This document shows positions 15,462-24,194 of a stretch of DNA of 64,000 nt, piece after piece. Position 1 is the stretch's first letter. Every line of letters begins with the position of its first letter. A model generated the notes under the pieces. It was not told where the DNA came from, did no database searches, and was given only the letters and a program-made list of their open reading frames with translations. The DNA is from Caballeronia novacaledonica (GTDB lineage: Bacteria > Pseudomonadota > Gammaproteobacteria > Burkholderiales > Burkholderiaceae). Location: positions 62,001 through 126,000 of the forward strand of contig NZ_OGTP01000010.1 in assembly GCF_900258035.1 (NCBI RefSeq), read 5' to 3'. The position numbers and the translations under genes were made by a program.

Positions 15462-15982
15462 CGCTGTCTCTCGACGTAACTCTGACGCTGCGTCTGGGCC
15501 TGATCGCGGCGGGCGCGGCCGCGTGCGTGTCGATGAGCGGCTGCGCGTCGATCGGCGCGGCGGCCGGCGCAACGGCCGGCATCGCGACGGGCGCGTTCAC
15601 GACCAATCCGGCCATCGGGCTCGGCGTGGGCATCGCGGTGCAGGCCGCCACCGACGAAGCGGTCAAGCGCGTCACCAAGTCGCTGCATCAGGATCAGCAG
15701 GTCATGATCGCGGTGACGGCGGGCATCTCGCAGGTCGGCGAAACGCGGCCGTGGAAGGTCAAGCACACGTTGCCGGTCGAGAACGGCCACGGCGACGTGC
15801 GCGTGTTGCGCGAGTTCAGCAGCGCGCTTGCGACGTGCAAGGAATTCGCGTTCTCCGTCGTCGATGGCGACGATGCGAAAGCGCCCGCCGAGTGGTTCAT
15901 CGCGACGGCTTGCCAGCAGCCGACCGGATGGAAATGGGCGTCGGCGGAGCCTGCGGTCGAGCGGTGGGGGAACTTGCAGTAA
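15458..15982 (+). CDS. Putative lipoprotein, paralogue 2 of a tandem pair
   Basis: A 174-residue lipoprotein with lipobox MSGC (lipidated Cys29), a Gly/Ala-rich segment (IGAAAGATAGIATGAF) and a C-terminal domain paralogous to the preceding protein: RPWKVKHTLPVENG, LATCKEFAFSV, and WKWASAEPAVERWGNLQ. Translationally coupled to paralogue 1 by a 4-base ATGA overlap. Function unknown; the shared cysteine in (D/T)CKE may pair with a second cysteine near the C-terminus (VCRDG or ACQQP). Confidence 0.8.
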   Translation: MTLSLDVTLTLRLGLIAAGAAACVSMSGCASIGAAAGATAGIATGAFTTNPAIGLGVGIAVQAATDEAVKRVTKSLHQDQQVMIAVTAGISQVGETRPWKVKHTLPVENGHGDVRVLREFSSALATCKEFAFSVVDGDDAKAPAEWFIATACQQPTGWKWASAEPAVERWGNLQ

Positions 15983-16063
15983 GCTCGCCGCAGTTCGGAA
16001 ACGAGAAGCGCGGCGTTCCATTCGGACACCGCGCATCGCCTTTCAGCCAAACGGCCAACGCCA

Positions 16064-16103
16064 ATAAAAAAGCGCGGTCCCGTCAACGGCAACCGCGCTT
16101 TCG
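16064..16103. terminator. Bidirectional terminator between lipoproteins and ABC genes
   Basis: Stem AAGCGCGGT/ACCGCGCTT (16070-16078 with 16092-16100), with A6 on the left giving a T-run for the minus-strand ABC operon. Confidence 0.7.
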
Positions 16104-16125
16104 AACCGACCGGAAACGACGAAGC

Positions 16126-17481
16126 TTAGGCTTCCACATCCTCCAGGCTCAGCATCTCGGTCTGGTCGTTATACGAGAAGATTTCCCCGTAACGTCCCCA
16201 GTCGATGACGGCATCGAGCGTCTCCTGCGCGGCCTTGTCGGAGAGAAAGTCCTCCAGTTCCTGCTCGAAGCGCACGCGCGGCGCGCGATGTCCCGGCCGC
16301 TCGTTCAGCACCTTCTTGATCCGCGCGGCCAGCGGCACGTGCCGCAGCAGATGCTCCGCGAACATCATCTTGCGCTCCTGCGTGCCGAACTCCGCGAACA
16401 CGCGCGCTTGCGGCGTGAGGAAGATGTCGCCCTCGCGCACGTCGGCAAAACCCAGATGCTGCAGCACTTCCGCGATCGGAAAGAGATCGTCGACTTCGAG
16501 GTGCAGCGTGCGCGCGATTTCGGGCATGTCCGCGCGGCCGTGGTACGGCTCGGCCGCGAGCGTTTCGATGAGACCCGCCATCAGGTTGGTCGACACCGAC
16601 GGCAGCCAGCTTCCCAGCTCGAGCCCCTTCTTTTTCGCTTCGTCCATCTGGCGCGCGGTCATCTTCGCGTAAATGTCGTCGACGAGACGCCGGAACGCCG
16701 GGTCCAGACGATTGCGCGGATGCTTGAACGGCACCTTGATCTCGGCCATCACGCGCCCCGGATTCGACGACAGCACCAGAATGCGGTCGCACATGAACAC
16801 GGCTTCCTCGATGTTGTGCGTGACGATCAGCACCGACTTGATCGGCATGCGCCCTTGCGTCCACAGATCGAGCAGATCGGTACGCAGGTTTTCGGCGGTC
16901 AGCACGTCGAGCGCGGAGAACGGCTCGTCCATGAGCAGCAGCGTCGGATCGACGACGAGCGCCCGCGCGAAACCCACGCGCTGGCGCATGCCGCCCGACA
17001 GTTCGCGCGGATACGCGTTCTCGAAACCATCGAGACCGATCAGGTCGATCGCGGCCAGCGCGCGTTCGCGGCGCTCGCGCGCGCCCACGCCCTGCGCTTC
17101 CAGACCGGCTTCCACGTTCTGGAGCACGGTCAGCCACGGAAACAGCGCGAACGTCTGGAACACCATCGCGACGCCCTTCGCGGGGCCGCTCAACGGCTCG
17201 TTCAAATAGGTCACTTCGCCGGCCGTCGGCTCGATCAGCCCGGCGATGATGCGCAGGAGCGTCGATTTGCCCGAGCCCGAACGCCCGAGCAATCCGACGA
17301 TCTCCCCTTCGCGCAGCGAGAGGTTGGCATCGTCGAGCACGAGCAGTTCGCCCTGCGTCTTGTTGAAGCCGCGGCTCACGTTCGCCACGCGCAGGATCTC
17401 CGCGCCCAGTCGCGGCGGCGTGCCTTGCGGGCGCTGAATACCTTGCGCCGCCGACGTCTGCGTATTTTTCAGGTTCTGCAT
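16126..17481 (-). CDS. ABC transporter ATP-binding protein with C-terminal AAA-associated domain
   Basis: A 451-residue protein. Residues about 30-270 form an ABC ATPase of the nitrate/sulfonate/bicarbonate (TauB/SsuB) group: Walker A GRSGSGKS, Q-loop FQTFALFPW, signature LSGGMRQR, Walker B LLLMDEPF, and switch His in VTHN. Residues about 310-451 form the extra AAA-associated C-terminal domain found in a subset of these importers (IARTLHLEVDDLFPIAEVLQHLGFADVREGDI). It follows the double permease with 12 bases between, so one operon. No solute-binding gene is adjacent and the substrate cannot be read. Confidence 0.92.
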   Translation of the reverse strand: MQNLKNTQTSAAQGIQRPQGTPPRLGAEILRVANVSRGFNKTQGELLVLDDANLSLREGEIVGLLGRSGSGKSTLLRIIAGLIEPTAGEVTYLNEPLSGPAKGVAMVFQTFALFPWLTVLQNVEAGLEAQGVGARERRERALAAIDLIGLDGFENAYPRELSGGMRQRVGFARALVVDPTLLLMDEPFSALDVLTAENLRTDLLDLWTQGRMPIKSVLIVTHNIEEAVFMCDRILVLSSNPGRVMAEIKVPFKHPRNRLDPAFRRLVDDIYAKMTARQMDEAKKKGLELGSWLPSVSTNLMAGLIETLAAEPYHGRADMPEIARTLHLEVDDLFPIAEVLQHLGFADVREGDIFLTPQARVFAEFGTQERKMMFAEHLLRHVPLAARIKKVLNERPGHRAPRVRFEQELEDFLSDKAAQETLDAVIDWGRYGEIFSYNDQTEMLSLEDVEA

Positions 17482-17493
17482 CGGAACTCGTCC

Positions 17494-19257
17494 TCAATCC
17501 AGCCGGAGTCTAGCTTCGGCGTAGGCGTATAGCGGGCGCCACAACAGTCGGTTGAACAGCGTGACGAACAGCGACATCACGGCGATGCCGAGAATGATTT
17601 TCGGGTAGTCGCCCGCGGCGGTCGTCTGGGCGATATAGGCGCCGAGCCCGTGCGCGACGACCTCCGTCTTCCCCCACGACACCGCTTCCGCGACGATACT
17701 CGCGTTCCACGCGCCGCCCGAAGCGGTGATCGCGCCGGTGATGTAATAAGGAAAGATGCCCGGCAGCATGCAGTTCTTCCACCACTGCCAGCCGCGGATC
17801 TGGAAGTTGCTCGCCGCCTCGCGATAATCGTTCGGATAAGAGGACGCGCCCGCGACCACGTTGAAGAGGATATACCACTGCGTGCCGAGCACGATGAGCG
17901 GCGACAGCCAGATATCCGGGTTCAGATGGAAGCGCACGATCACCACGACGAACACCGGAAACAGCAGGTTCGCCGGGAACGCCGCGAGGAACTGCGCGAG
18001 CGGCTGGATCTTTTCGGCAAGCGCCGGACGCAGCCCGATCAGCACGCCGATGGGCACCCACACCACCGACGCGAGCGCGATCAGCACCACCACGCGCAAA
18101 AGCGTGATGAAGCCGAGCACGAACACGTGGCCGACTTCGCCCCAGGTGACGCCGGTCGCGACGAACGACCCGACCTTCCACACGACGAACACCGTGATCA
18201 GCACGACGACCGTGCCCCACACGATATCGCCCACGCGCGTGGACGGCACTTTCGCGCGCAGCGGCAGACCCACGTTTTCCAGCGCGCCCTGCAGCGACGG
18301 CAGCTTGATCGGCACACGCGCCGCCTTCGCGAGAATCCATCCCGCCGGCACGAGCAGACGGTGAATCAGGCGCGTGCGGCGGATCAGGTCGAGCAGCCAC
18401 GACGACGGCTCGTCGCCCGAACTCGTGTTCTCCATGCGGAACTTGTCGGCCCACGCGACGAGCGGCCGGAACATCAACTGGTCGTAGGCCAGGATGACGA
18501 TGGTCATCGCGAGGATCACCCAGCCGATCGCGCTCAGATTGCGCTCGCTGATGGCCGTGGCCAGATACGCGCCGACGCCCGGCAGCACGATCGTACGGTT
18601 GCCGACCGTGATCGCCTCGGACGCGACGACGAAGAACCAGCCGCCCGACATCGACATCATCATGTTCCAGATGAGGCCGGGCATCGAGAACGGCACTTCG
18701 AGCTTCCAGAAGCGCTGCCAGTTGGTGAGGTGAAAGCCGCGCGAGACTTCGTCCAGGTCGCGCGGCACCGTGCGCAGCGACTGGTAGAAGCTGAACGTCA
18801 TGTTCCACGCCTGGCTCGTGAAGATCGCGAAGATCGCCGCGCATTCGGCGCCGATCACGCGCCCCGGGAACATCGCGAGGAAGAACGTCACCGTAAACGA
18901 GATGTAGCCCAGCACCGGCACCGACTGAAGGATGTCGAGAATCGGCACGAGCACGATCGACGCACGCCGGCTCTTCGCCGCGAGCGTGCCGTAGATCAGC
19001 GTGAAGATGAGCGACGCGACCATCGCCAGCAGCATGCGCAAGGTCGTGCGCAACGCGTACTCGGGGAGATTCGCGGGGTCGAGCGAGATCGCCTGGGTCT
19101 GCAGCGTGGAGATCGGCGCCAGGGTCTCGTGAAAGCCGACGGCGGCGAGCGCGATGATGCAGATGATCATCGGGAATGCGACGAAATCCCAGCGATTGGG
19201 CAGGATTCGCCAGGCCGACGCATTCGCCGTGCGATTCAGATTGAAACCAAATTCCAT
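17494..19257 (-). CDS. ABC transporter permease, two fused TauC/SsuC-like domains
   Basis: A 587-residue permease about twice the usual length, containing two BPD-type domains. The first half has EVSRGFHLTNWQRFWKLEVPFSMPGLIWN as its EAA loop; the second has EAASNFQIRGWQWWKNCMLPGIFPYYITG. A single chain can therefore form the full transmembrane dimer. The start at 19257 (MEFGFNLNRT) has GGAGGG upstream; the open frame continues to 19500 with no supporting signal. A structured leader ends a few bases before the ribosome-binding site. Importer of the nitrate/sulfonate/bicarbonate class, substrate unknown. Confidence 0.9.
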   Translation of the reverse strand: MEFGFNLNRTANASAWRILPNRWDFVAFPMIICIIALAAVGFHETLAPISTLQTQAISLDPANLPEYALRTTLRMLLAMVASLIFTLIYGTLAAKSRRASIVLVPILDILQSVPVLGYISFTVTFFLAMFPGRVIGAECAAIFAIFTSQAWNMTFSFYQSLRTVPRDLDEVSRGFHLTNWQRFWKLEVPFSMPGLIWNMMMSMSGGWFFVVASEAITVGNRTIVLPGVGAYLATAISERNLSAIGWVILAMTIVILAYDQLMFRPLVAWADKFRMENTSSGDEPSSWLLDLIRRTRLIHRLLVPAGWILAKAARVPIKLPSLQGALENVGLPLRAKVPSTRVGDIVWGTVVVLITVFVVWKVGSFVATGVTWGEVGHVFVLGFITLLRVVVLIALASVVWVPIGVLIGLRPALAEKIQPLAQFLAAFPANLLFPVFVVVIVRFHLNPDIWLSPLIVLGTQWYILFNVVAGASSYPNDYREAASNFQIRGWQWWKNCMLPGIFPYYITGAITASGGAWNASIVAEAVSWGKTEVVAHGLGAYIAQTTAAGDYPKIILGIAVMSLFVTLFNRLLWRPLYAYAEARLRLD

Positions 19258-19275
19258 GCAAGGCCCTCCCCGTAA

Positions 19276-19363
19276 GGCTGTGTTCCGACCGCGCGAGCGC
19301 GGGTGTTGCTTGAGACGGCGAACGGGCCGTCCGGCGGGCAAGAAGCCTTTGCCCGGAACAGCC
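19276..19363 (-). ncRNA. Structured 5' leader of the ABC operon, candidate cis-regulatory RNA
   Basis: A closing stem pairs 19276-19287 (GGCTGTGTTCCG) with 19354-19363 (CGGAACAGCC), ten pairs with a two-base bulge. Inside are three hairpins: CGCGAGCGCG near 19291-19300, GACGGC/GCCGTC near 19314-19331, and GGGCAA/TTGCCC at 19336-19353. The 3' edge on the minus strand is about 7 bases from the ribosome-binding site. No known riboswitch class was recognised. Confidence 0.4.
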
Positions 19364-19981
19364 TCATGCTCAACGCACGCGGCCGTCAAAACGACGACAC
19401 GATCAGCACGAATAACGGCGCCAGGCAGTCGCCGCGTCAGCGATCCCCGCGCTGAACCGAGCGACACTACACCAACCCGTGTGACCGGCACAACCTTCAT
19501 GCGGTCCGGCGCGCCATTCCTGCGAAGTTTCTGTTGCTCTTCGGCACGGCACGGGCAAAATGAAGGGGCAATCCGCGTCGAATGCGTCTCCCGCGTGCTT
19601 TCGTTTCCTTTCAGTCTGGCTGCGGCACGCCTTCGCCAGACGGCCCGCGAACGGCGCTTTCACGCGGCACGCATCCGTTGTGTTGGATGCACGTCGCACG
19701 CTGTCAGATGGCACTTGATAGGCGGCCGAAAACGTCGTCCAATCTTGGCTTAACGAACAATAATTTGAGCGCCGATGCGATGCGAGACGCCCGATCCGAG
19801 CCGCGAAACCGCCCAGGCCACGCTTGCCACGCCATTGCGAGCGCAGGCTGCAAAGCGGCAGACATGATGATGCGCTGCAATCCACGCACCCGCCCTGTCC
19901 GGTTCGCGCAGACCAGACCGCCCGGGCGGCACGGCGCGTTCAGCCTGCGAACGGCGTGAACCGCCCTTGCGCCCGAGATCG
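19364..19981. other. Divergent intergenic region, no gene seen
   Basis: About 620 bases between the ABC leader and the GGDEF gene. Short frames lack ribosome-binding sites and known motifs. An AT-rich patch near 19735-19770 is the likeliest promoter area for the GGDEF gene. Confidence 0.5.
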
Positions 19982-21667
19982 ATGAACAAGCTCATCCTGC
20001 ACCGCGTGATCGCGACGCTCGGCGTAGCGGCGCTGGCATTCGCGTGCTGGATTGCCGCCGGCTTGCTGTCGGACCGAATGGTACAACAGGAGATGACGTC
20101 GACGGTGCGCACCGAGCGCCAGATGGCGGCGTCGATCGTCGACAACATGGCGCAGATCATCGCGAGCGATCTGGCGATGTCGCGCGCCATTCCCGCGACG
20201 CTCGCGCAGATGGACCTCACGCAGCGGGCGCTCGCGGAGTCGCGGAATTATGCCTCGAACCCGGCCGATACGGAACTCGAACGGCGCAAGGACTGGACCG
20301 CGCGCCCGGCTCTGGAAAAGGTCAATCACTTCCTCCATGACGCGCAGGGCTTTTCCGGTCTCGACTCCATCTGGCTCGTCAACGACCGGGGTTTTTGCAT
20401 TGCGTCGAGCAACGCCACCGACGACGACAGCTTCATCGGCTACGACATGAGCGGGCGCGGCTACGTGGCGCGCGCGCTGCTCGGCGGCTTCGTCGAGATG
20501 TACGGCGTGGGGCGTCTGTCCGGCGAGCCGGGCATCTTCATCGCGGCGCCGGCTTACGAGGACGGCTTTCTGGTCGGCGCGGTGATCGCGAAAGTGAGCA
20601 TCGACCGGCTGCGTCACTGGGTCTCGCGCGCCGGCACGTTCGTGACCGACGAGAACGGCGTCGTCGTGATGGCGCACGACGGCCGGCTCGAATACGAAGC
20701 GATGCCCAATGCGCCCATCGCGCGCATGACCGAGCGCGAGCGAATCGAGCATTATCGGCGCGAGTCGTTTCCGGAGTTGCGCCTGTCGCATATCGGCGAG
20801 CAGATGCGCGCGTCCGAGCACTGGCTCGCGCCCGCGCTGGCGCAGACCTTCTACGCGGCGAACGGCAGCAACGTGCCCTCGCTCTACGACGAACGCACGG
20901 GGCTCAACTCGGGCCTCTCGGCGCACATCGTCCATCCGCTCACGAGCTGGCCGGAGATCAGCCGCAATCACAGCCGCGACCGCTTCCTCGTGTTTCTGAC
21001 GATGCTCGGCGTCGTGACGCTCGCGATCGTGATCGCCACGTCGTATTCGCGCGAGCGGCGGCTGCACCGCGCGACGCGCGATCTCGCCGAGCAGTTGCAA
21101 TCGGCCAATACGCTGCTTTCGGCCGAAGCGCGCCATGACGCCCTCACCGGCGCGCTCTCGCGGCGTTATTTCCTGGACACGCTGCGTCATGAAGTCGAGC
21201 TGGCGCGCTCGGTCGGCACGCCGCTTTCGGTCGCGATCGCCGATCTCGACCACTTCAAGCAGATCAACGATCGCTTCGGGCACGCGTCGGGCGACCGCGC
21301 GCTCGAACATTTCGTCGAAGTGTGCCGCGCGCAGCTTCGTCCGAGCGATGCGATCGGCCGGCTCGGCGGCGAGGAATTCGGCATTCTGCTGCCGCAAACC
21401 TCGCTCGCCGACGCGCAAGCCGTGCTGGAGCGTCTGCGCAAGCGCTTTCATCACGAGCACTGCGCGCATCTGCCGGACGACGCGGCGCTGTCGGTGTCCA
21501 TCGGCATCACGGAACTGGCGCAGGACGACGCGCTCGAGTGGATTCTCTCGCGCGCCGACCTCGCGCTCTACGAGGCGAAATCGCGCGGGCGCGACCGCAG
21601 CGAAGTGCGCCCCGCCGATCCCGGCTCGTCCACGCGGCACCCGGAAGACACGCTCGCGGGCAAATGA
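19982..21667 (+). CDS. Membrane diguanylate cyclase (periplasmic sensor + GGDEF)
   Basis: A 561-residue protein. One N-terminal membrane helix (about 5-28) is followed by a periplasmic Cache-like sensor (about 30-310; FSGLDSIWLVNDRGFCIASS, ISAPAYEDGF-like block), a second helix (FLVFLTMLGVVTLAIVIATSY) and a C-terminal GGDEF domain. The active-site loop is GGEEF at 462-466, so catalytically competent, and the inhibitory RxxD site is present as RPSD at 453-456. It makes cyclic di-GMP from two GTP. The start at 19982 is an ATG; a TTG at 19967 also exists. No EAL domain. Ligand unknown. Confidence 0.92.
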   Translation: MNKLILHRVIATLGVAALAFACWIAAGLLSDRMVQQEMTSTVRTERQMAASIVDNMAQIIASDLAMSRAIPATLAQMDLTQRALAESRNYASNPADTELERRKDWTARPALEKVNHFLHDAQGFSGLDSIWLVNDRGFCIASSNATDDDSFIGYDMSGRGYVARALLGGFVEMYGVGRLSGEPGIFIAAPAYEDGFLVGAVIAKVSIDRLRHWVSRAGTFVTDENGVVVMAHDGRLEYEAMPNAPIARMTERERIEHYRRESFPELRLSHIGEQMRASEHWLAPALAQTFYAANGSNVPSLYDERTGLNSGLSAHIVHPLTSWPEISRNHSRDRFLVFLTMLGVVTLAIVIATSYSRERRLHRATRDLAEQLQSANTLLSAEARHDALTGALSRRYFLDTLRHEVELARSVGTPLSVAIADLDHFKQINDRFGHASGDRALEHFVEVCRAQLRPSDAIGRLGGEEFGILLPQTSLADAQAVLERLRKRFHHEHCAHLPDDAALSVSIGITELAQDDALEWILSRADLALYEAKSRGRDRSEVRPADPGSSTRHPEDTLAGK

Positions 21668-21773
21668 TCGGCGAGTCACCGCACGGTCATGCGCATGTCG
21701 CGACGCGCACGCATCCCGCAGGTATCATCGATATTCGAAATCGAATGCCGCTGGCGTGAATCGGGAGGATTGC

Positions 21774-22037
21774 ATGAAGGGAAATCTGGTCATCGTGTGC
21801 CGGGATCAGGACGCAGAAACGTTCGACCATCTGCTCGCCGAGTACGGCTCGTTTCAGACGCGGCTTTCGTCGACGGCGTGGTTCCTGAAGATCGACCTCG
21901 CGCCCGAAGTGATTCAGGACGAGATCCTCACGCGCCTCGGCAAGTACACGACGCATTACATCTTCGAGGCGTCGACGGTGACGTACAACACGGTGGACAG
22001 CGAAGCGGCGTCGGCGCTCGAAACCCTGTTCGACTGA
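21774..22037 (+). CDS. Small Cas2/SinR-like protein (hypothetical)
   Basis: An 87-residue protein with a GGGAGGA ribosome-binding site. The arrangement MKGNLVIVCRDQDAETFDHLL, GSFQTRLSSTAWFLKIDL, EILTRLGKYTTHYIFEAS suggests a beta-alpha-beta-beta-alpha-beta ferredoxin-like fold as in Cas2/VapD/SinR small proteins (the 'STAWFLK' strand is typical). No CRISPR array or other cas gene is nearby, so a CRISPR role is unlikely. Lies 106 bases after the GGDEF gene and convergent with the kinase gene. Confidence 0.6.
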   Translation: MKGNLVIVCRDQDAETFDHLLAEYGSFQTRLSSTAWFLKIDLAPEVIQDEILTRLGKYTTHYIFEASTVTYNTVDSEAASALETLFD

Positions 22038-22047
22038 CGCCGCGCCG

Positions 22048-23388
22048 TTACAGCACGCGCTCCTCGTGCTGCGGGCCGGAGCGGCGCTCTTCCACCGGCT
22101 GCGTGGCGATATCGAACGGAAAGGTCATCGCGACCTGCAATCCGCCCTCGGCACGATTGCCGATCTCGCACTCACCGCCCACGCGCCGCGCAAGCCGCTC
22201 GACGATGGCGAGTCCGAGCCCGCTATGGCCGCTGCCGCCGCGCGCCGGATCGAGCCGCACGAACGGCCGGCTCGCCTTGATGAGATCGTCCGGCGCAATG
22301 CCCTTGCCGTGATCGGACACCGACAACACCCAGCCCTTGGCTTCCCGCCGCGTCTCGATGACGACCGGCGGCGCGCCGTACGCATGCGCGTTGTCGAGCA
22401 AATTGGACAGCATGCGGTCGAGCGTGGCCGCGGGCAGCGCGAAGGACGGGCCGGCCTCCAGCTTCAGGCGGATAGGCTGCGCGCCCGGCGACACCGCGCG
22501 ATACGCCCGCGCGATCCGCTCGCACTGCTCGTCGACGGGAACCGGCTCGCTGCCGTCCGGCCGGTCGTGCGCGAACACGAGGAATTGATCGACGATATGC
22601 GCCATGGAATCGACGTCGCGCACGACGCCGTCGCGCATCTTCTCGTCGTCCATCATTTCGGCGCGCAGACGCAGGCGCGCGAGCGGCGTCTTCAGGTCGT
22701 GCGCGACGCCCGCGAGCATCACCGCGCGGTCGCTCTCCGTCTGCGAAACCTCGCGGACCATCTGATTGAAACCATGCGTCAACTGCCGTAGTTCGCGCGG
22801 GCCGCGCTCGGGCACCGGCGGCGTCGGCTGGCCGCGCCCGAAGCGCCCGACCGCCTGCGCGAGCGAACGCAACGGATATTGCAGTTGCCACGCGCCGAAC
22901 AGCGCGGCGAGCACGGCTGTCGAGAAAATCAGCGCAAGCCACACGAGCATGCGGTCGCGCGAGCGCGGCGGGCGCAGCGGCTGCACCGGCACGACGATCC
23001 ATCCCGAATCCTTTGCGCCGTGCACCCACACGCTCGGCGGGCCGCCAGGCTCGTTCAGGCGCACGTCGGTGCCGTCGGGCAGGCGGTCTTTCAGATCTTC
23101 GACGAAGCGCTGCAGCGGCGGCGGCATGTCCTCGTCGGGCTGCCGGGGCACGTCCGGACTCGCGAGCGCCACCACGCGCACGCGCGGCGGCAAGGGCTGA
23201 TCGGGCGTATTGGCGATGTGCTGGCGGACCGCCTCGACGAGGAACACGGCCTCCTCCACGGCGAAGCGCGTCTGCACGTTGTCCCGCTCGAAGCGGATGA
23301 TCGCGAACCACGCGACATGCGACAGCACCAGCATGCCGATGACGATGACGACCAGCCGGCCGAACAGCGTGTCAATTGCCCGGCGCAT
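22048..23388 (-). CDS. EnvZ/CpxA-type sensor histidine kinase
   Basis: A 446-residue inner-membrane kinase: membrane helices at about 10-31 and 147-168 enclosing a periplasmic sensor of about 115 residues, a HAMP domain (about 168-222), an H-box with His230 (VAHDLKTPLARLRL), N-box NLLDNAHAYG, G1 DHGKGI and G2 SGLGLAI. Its start overlaps the regulator gene by 17 bases, so the two are translated together. The stimulus is probably envelope related because a Spy/CpxP gene is divergent. Confidence 0.93.
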   Translation of the reverse strand: MRRAIDTLFGRLVVIVIGMLVLSHVAWFAIIRFERDNVQTRFAVEEAVFLVEAVRQHIANTPDQPLPPRVRVVALASPDVPRQPDEDMPPPLQRFVEDLKDRLPDGTDVRLNEPGGPPSVWVHGAKDSGWIVVPVQPLRPPRSRDRMLVWLALIFSTAVLAALFGAWQLQYPLRSLAQAVGRFGRGQPTPPVPERGPRELRQLTHGFNQMVREVSQTESDRAVMLAGVAHDLKTPLARLRLRAEMMDDEKMRDGVVRDVDSMAHIVDQFLVFAHDRPDGSEPVPVDEQCERIARAYRAVSPGAQPIRLKLEAGPSFALPAATLDRMLSNLLDNAHAYGAPPVVIETRREAKGWVLSVSDHGKGIAPDDLIKASRPFVRLDPARGGSGHSGLGLAIVERLARRVGGECEIGNRAEGGLQVAMTFPFDIATQPVEERRSGPQHEERVL

Positions 23389-24094
23389 TTTGCTCGCCGT
23401 CCGGCACGAACACGTAACCGCGCCCCCGCACCGTCTGGATGAAGCGCGGCGCCGAGGGATCGGTCTCCAGGATGCGGCGCAGGCGCCAGACCTGAACGTC
23501 GATGCCGCGGTCGGTGCCGTCGTATTCCGGGCCGTGCAGCAGTTCGAGCAGGCGCTCGCGCGTGAGCGTGCGCATCGGGTTGTTCACGAAGATCTTGAGC
23601 AGCGCGAATTCGCTGCCGGAGAGCGTGAGCGGCTTCTCGTCCTGCTGCAGCGTGCGCGACTGGAAATCCAGCCGGAAGCGGCCGAACGAATACGGCTCGC
23701 GCTGCTCGGGCGCCGCCGACGGAATCGTGCGGCGGCGGCGCAGCACGGCCTGCACGCGCGCCAGCAGCTCGCGCGGATTGAACGGCTTGCCGAGGTAATC
23801 GTCCGCGCCCAGTTCCAGGCCGACGATCCGGTCCACGTCGTCCGCGCGCGCGGTCAGCATGATGACGGGGATGTCGTCGCCGGACGCGCGCAACTGTTTG
23901 AGCGCGGTCAGCCCGTCGACGCCCGGCATCATCAGATCGAGCACGATGAGATCGGGCCGCTCGCGCTCGATGCGGCGTTCGAGTCCACCGGCGTCATGCA
24001 GCACCGACACCTCGATGCCCTGCCGGACCAGATAGTCGCGCAGAAGGTCGCGCAGTTCGGCGTCGTCGTCGACGACAAGTATTTGCGTAGTCAT
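23372..24094 (-). CDS. OmpR/CpxR-type response regulator
   Basis: A 240-residue regulator: receiver domain with Asp10/Asp11, phosphoacceptor Asp53 (LIVLDLMMPG), Thr and Lys in MLTAR and GKPF, then a winged-helix DNA-binding domain (about 135-235) with the recognition segment TDRGIDVQVWRLRRIL and the wing TVRGRGYVFV. Transcribed before its kinase. The divergent intergenic region carries GTAAM-N5-GTAAC direct repeats matching the CpxR-box layout, so it probably regulates the Spy-like gene and itself. Confidence 0.94.
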   Translation of the reverse strand: MTTQILVVDDDAELRDLLRDYLVRQGIEVSVLHDAGGLERRIERERPDLIVLDLMMPGVDGLTALKQLRASGDDIPVIMLTARADDVDRIVGLELGADDYLGKPFNPRELLARVQAVLRRRRTIPSAAPEQREPYSFGRFRLDFQSRTLQQDEKPLTLSGSEFALLKIFVNNPMRTLTRERLLELLHGPEYDGTDRGIDVQVWRLRRILETDPSAPRFIQTVRGRGYVFVPDGEQNAPGN

Positions 24095-24150
24095 GAGATG
24101 GAGTTTAGCGCGTGAGCCTGACCTCGATTGATGACAGCCCTGCCATAAGG

Positions 24151-24165
24151 GTTACGGGGTGTTAC
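24151..24165 (-). promoter_or_regulatory. CpxR-box-like direct repeat (proximal to the two-component genes)
   Basis: Minus strand GTAAC-N5-GTAAC (plus strand GTTACGGGGTGTTAC), repeats one helical turn apart, as in the CpxR consensus GTAAA-N5-GTAAA. Confidence 0.6.
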
Positions 24166-24179
24166 GACGAAAGCGGGGC

Positions 24180-24194
24180 GTAAACCGGCGTAAC
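24180..24194 (+). promoter_or_regulatory. CpxR-box-like direct repeat (proximal to the Spy-like gene)
   Basis: GTAAACCGGCGTAAC: GTAAA-N5-GTAAC. A further GTAAC half-site lies at 24211-24215, 21 bases on, again in helical phase. Confidence 0.65.

Noticed and set aside
17650-19275. Long plus-strand open frame opposite the ABC permease
   Set aside because: Composition of Arg, His, Asp and Gln is that of an antisense shadow in GC-rich DNA; the minus-strand permease is clear.
19276-19363. Known riboswitch class (guanidine-I or TPP) in the ABC leader
   Set aside because: Conserved core sequences of those classes are not present; kept only as an unclassified structured leader.
21774-22037. CRISPR-associated Cas2
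   Set aside because: No repeat array and no cas1 or other cas gene in the window; only a possible fold similarity.
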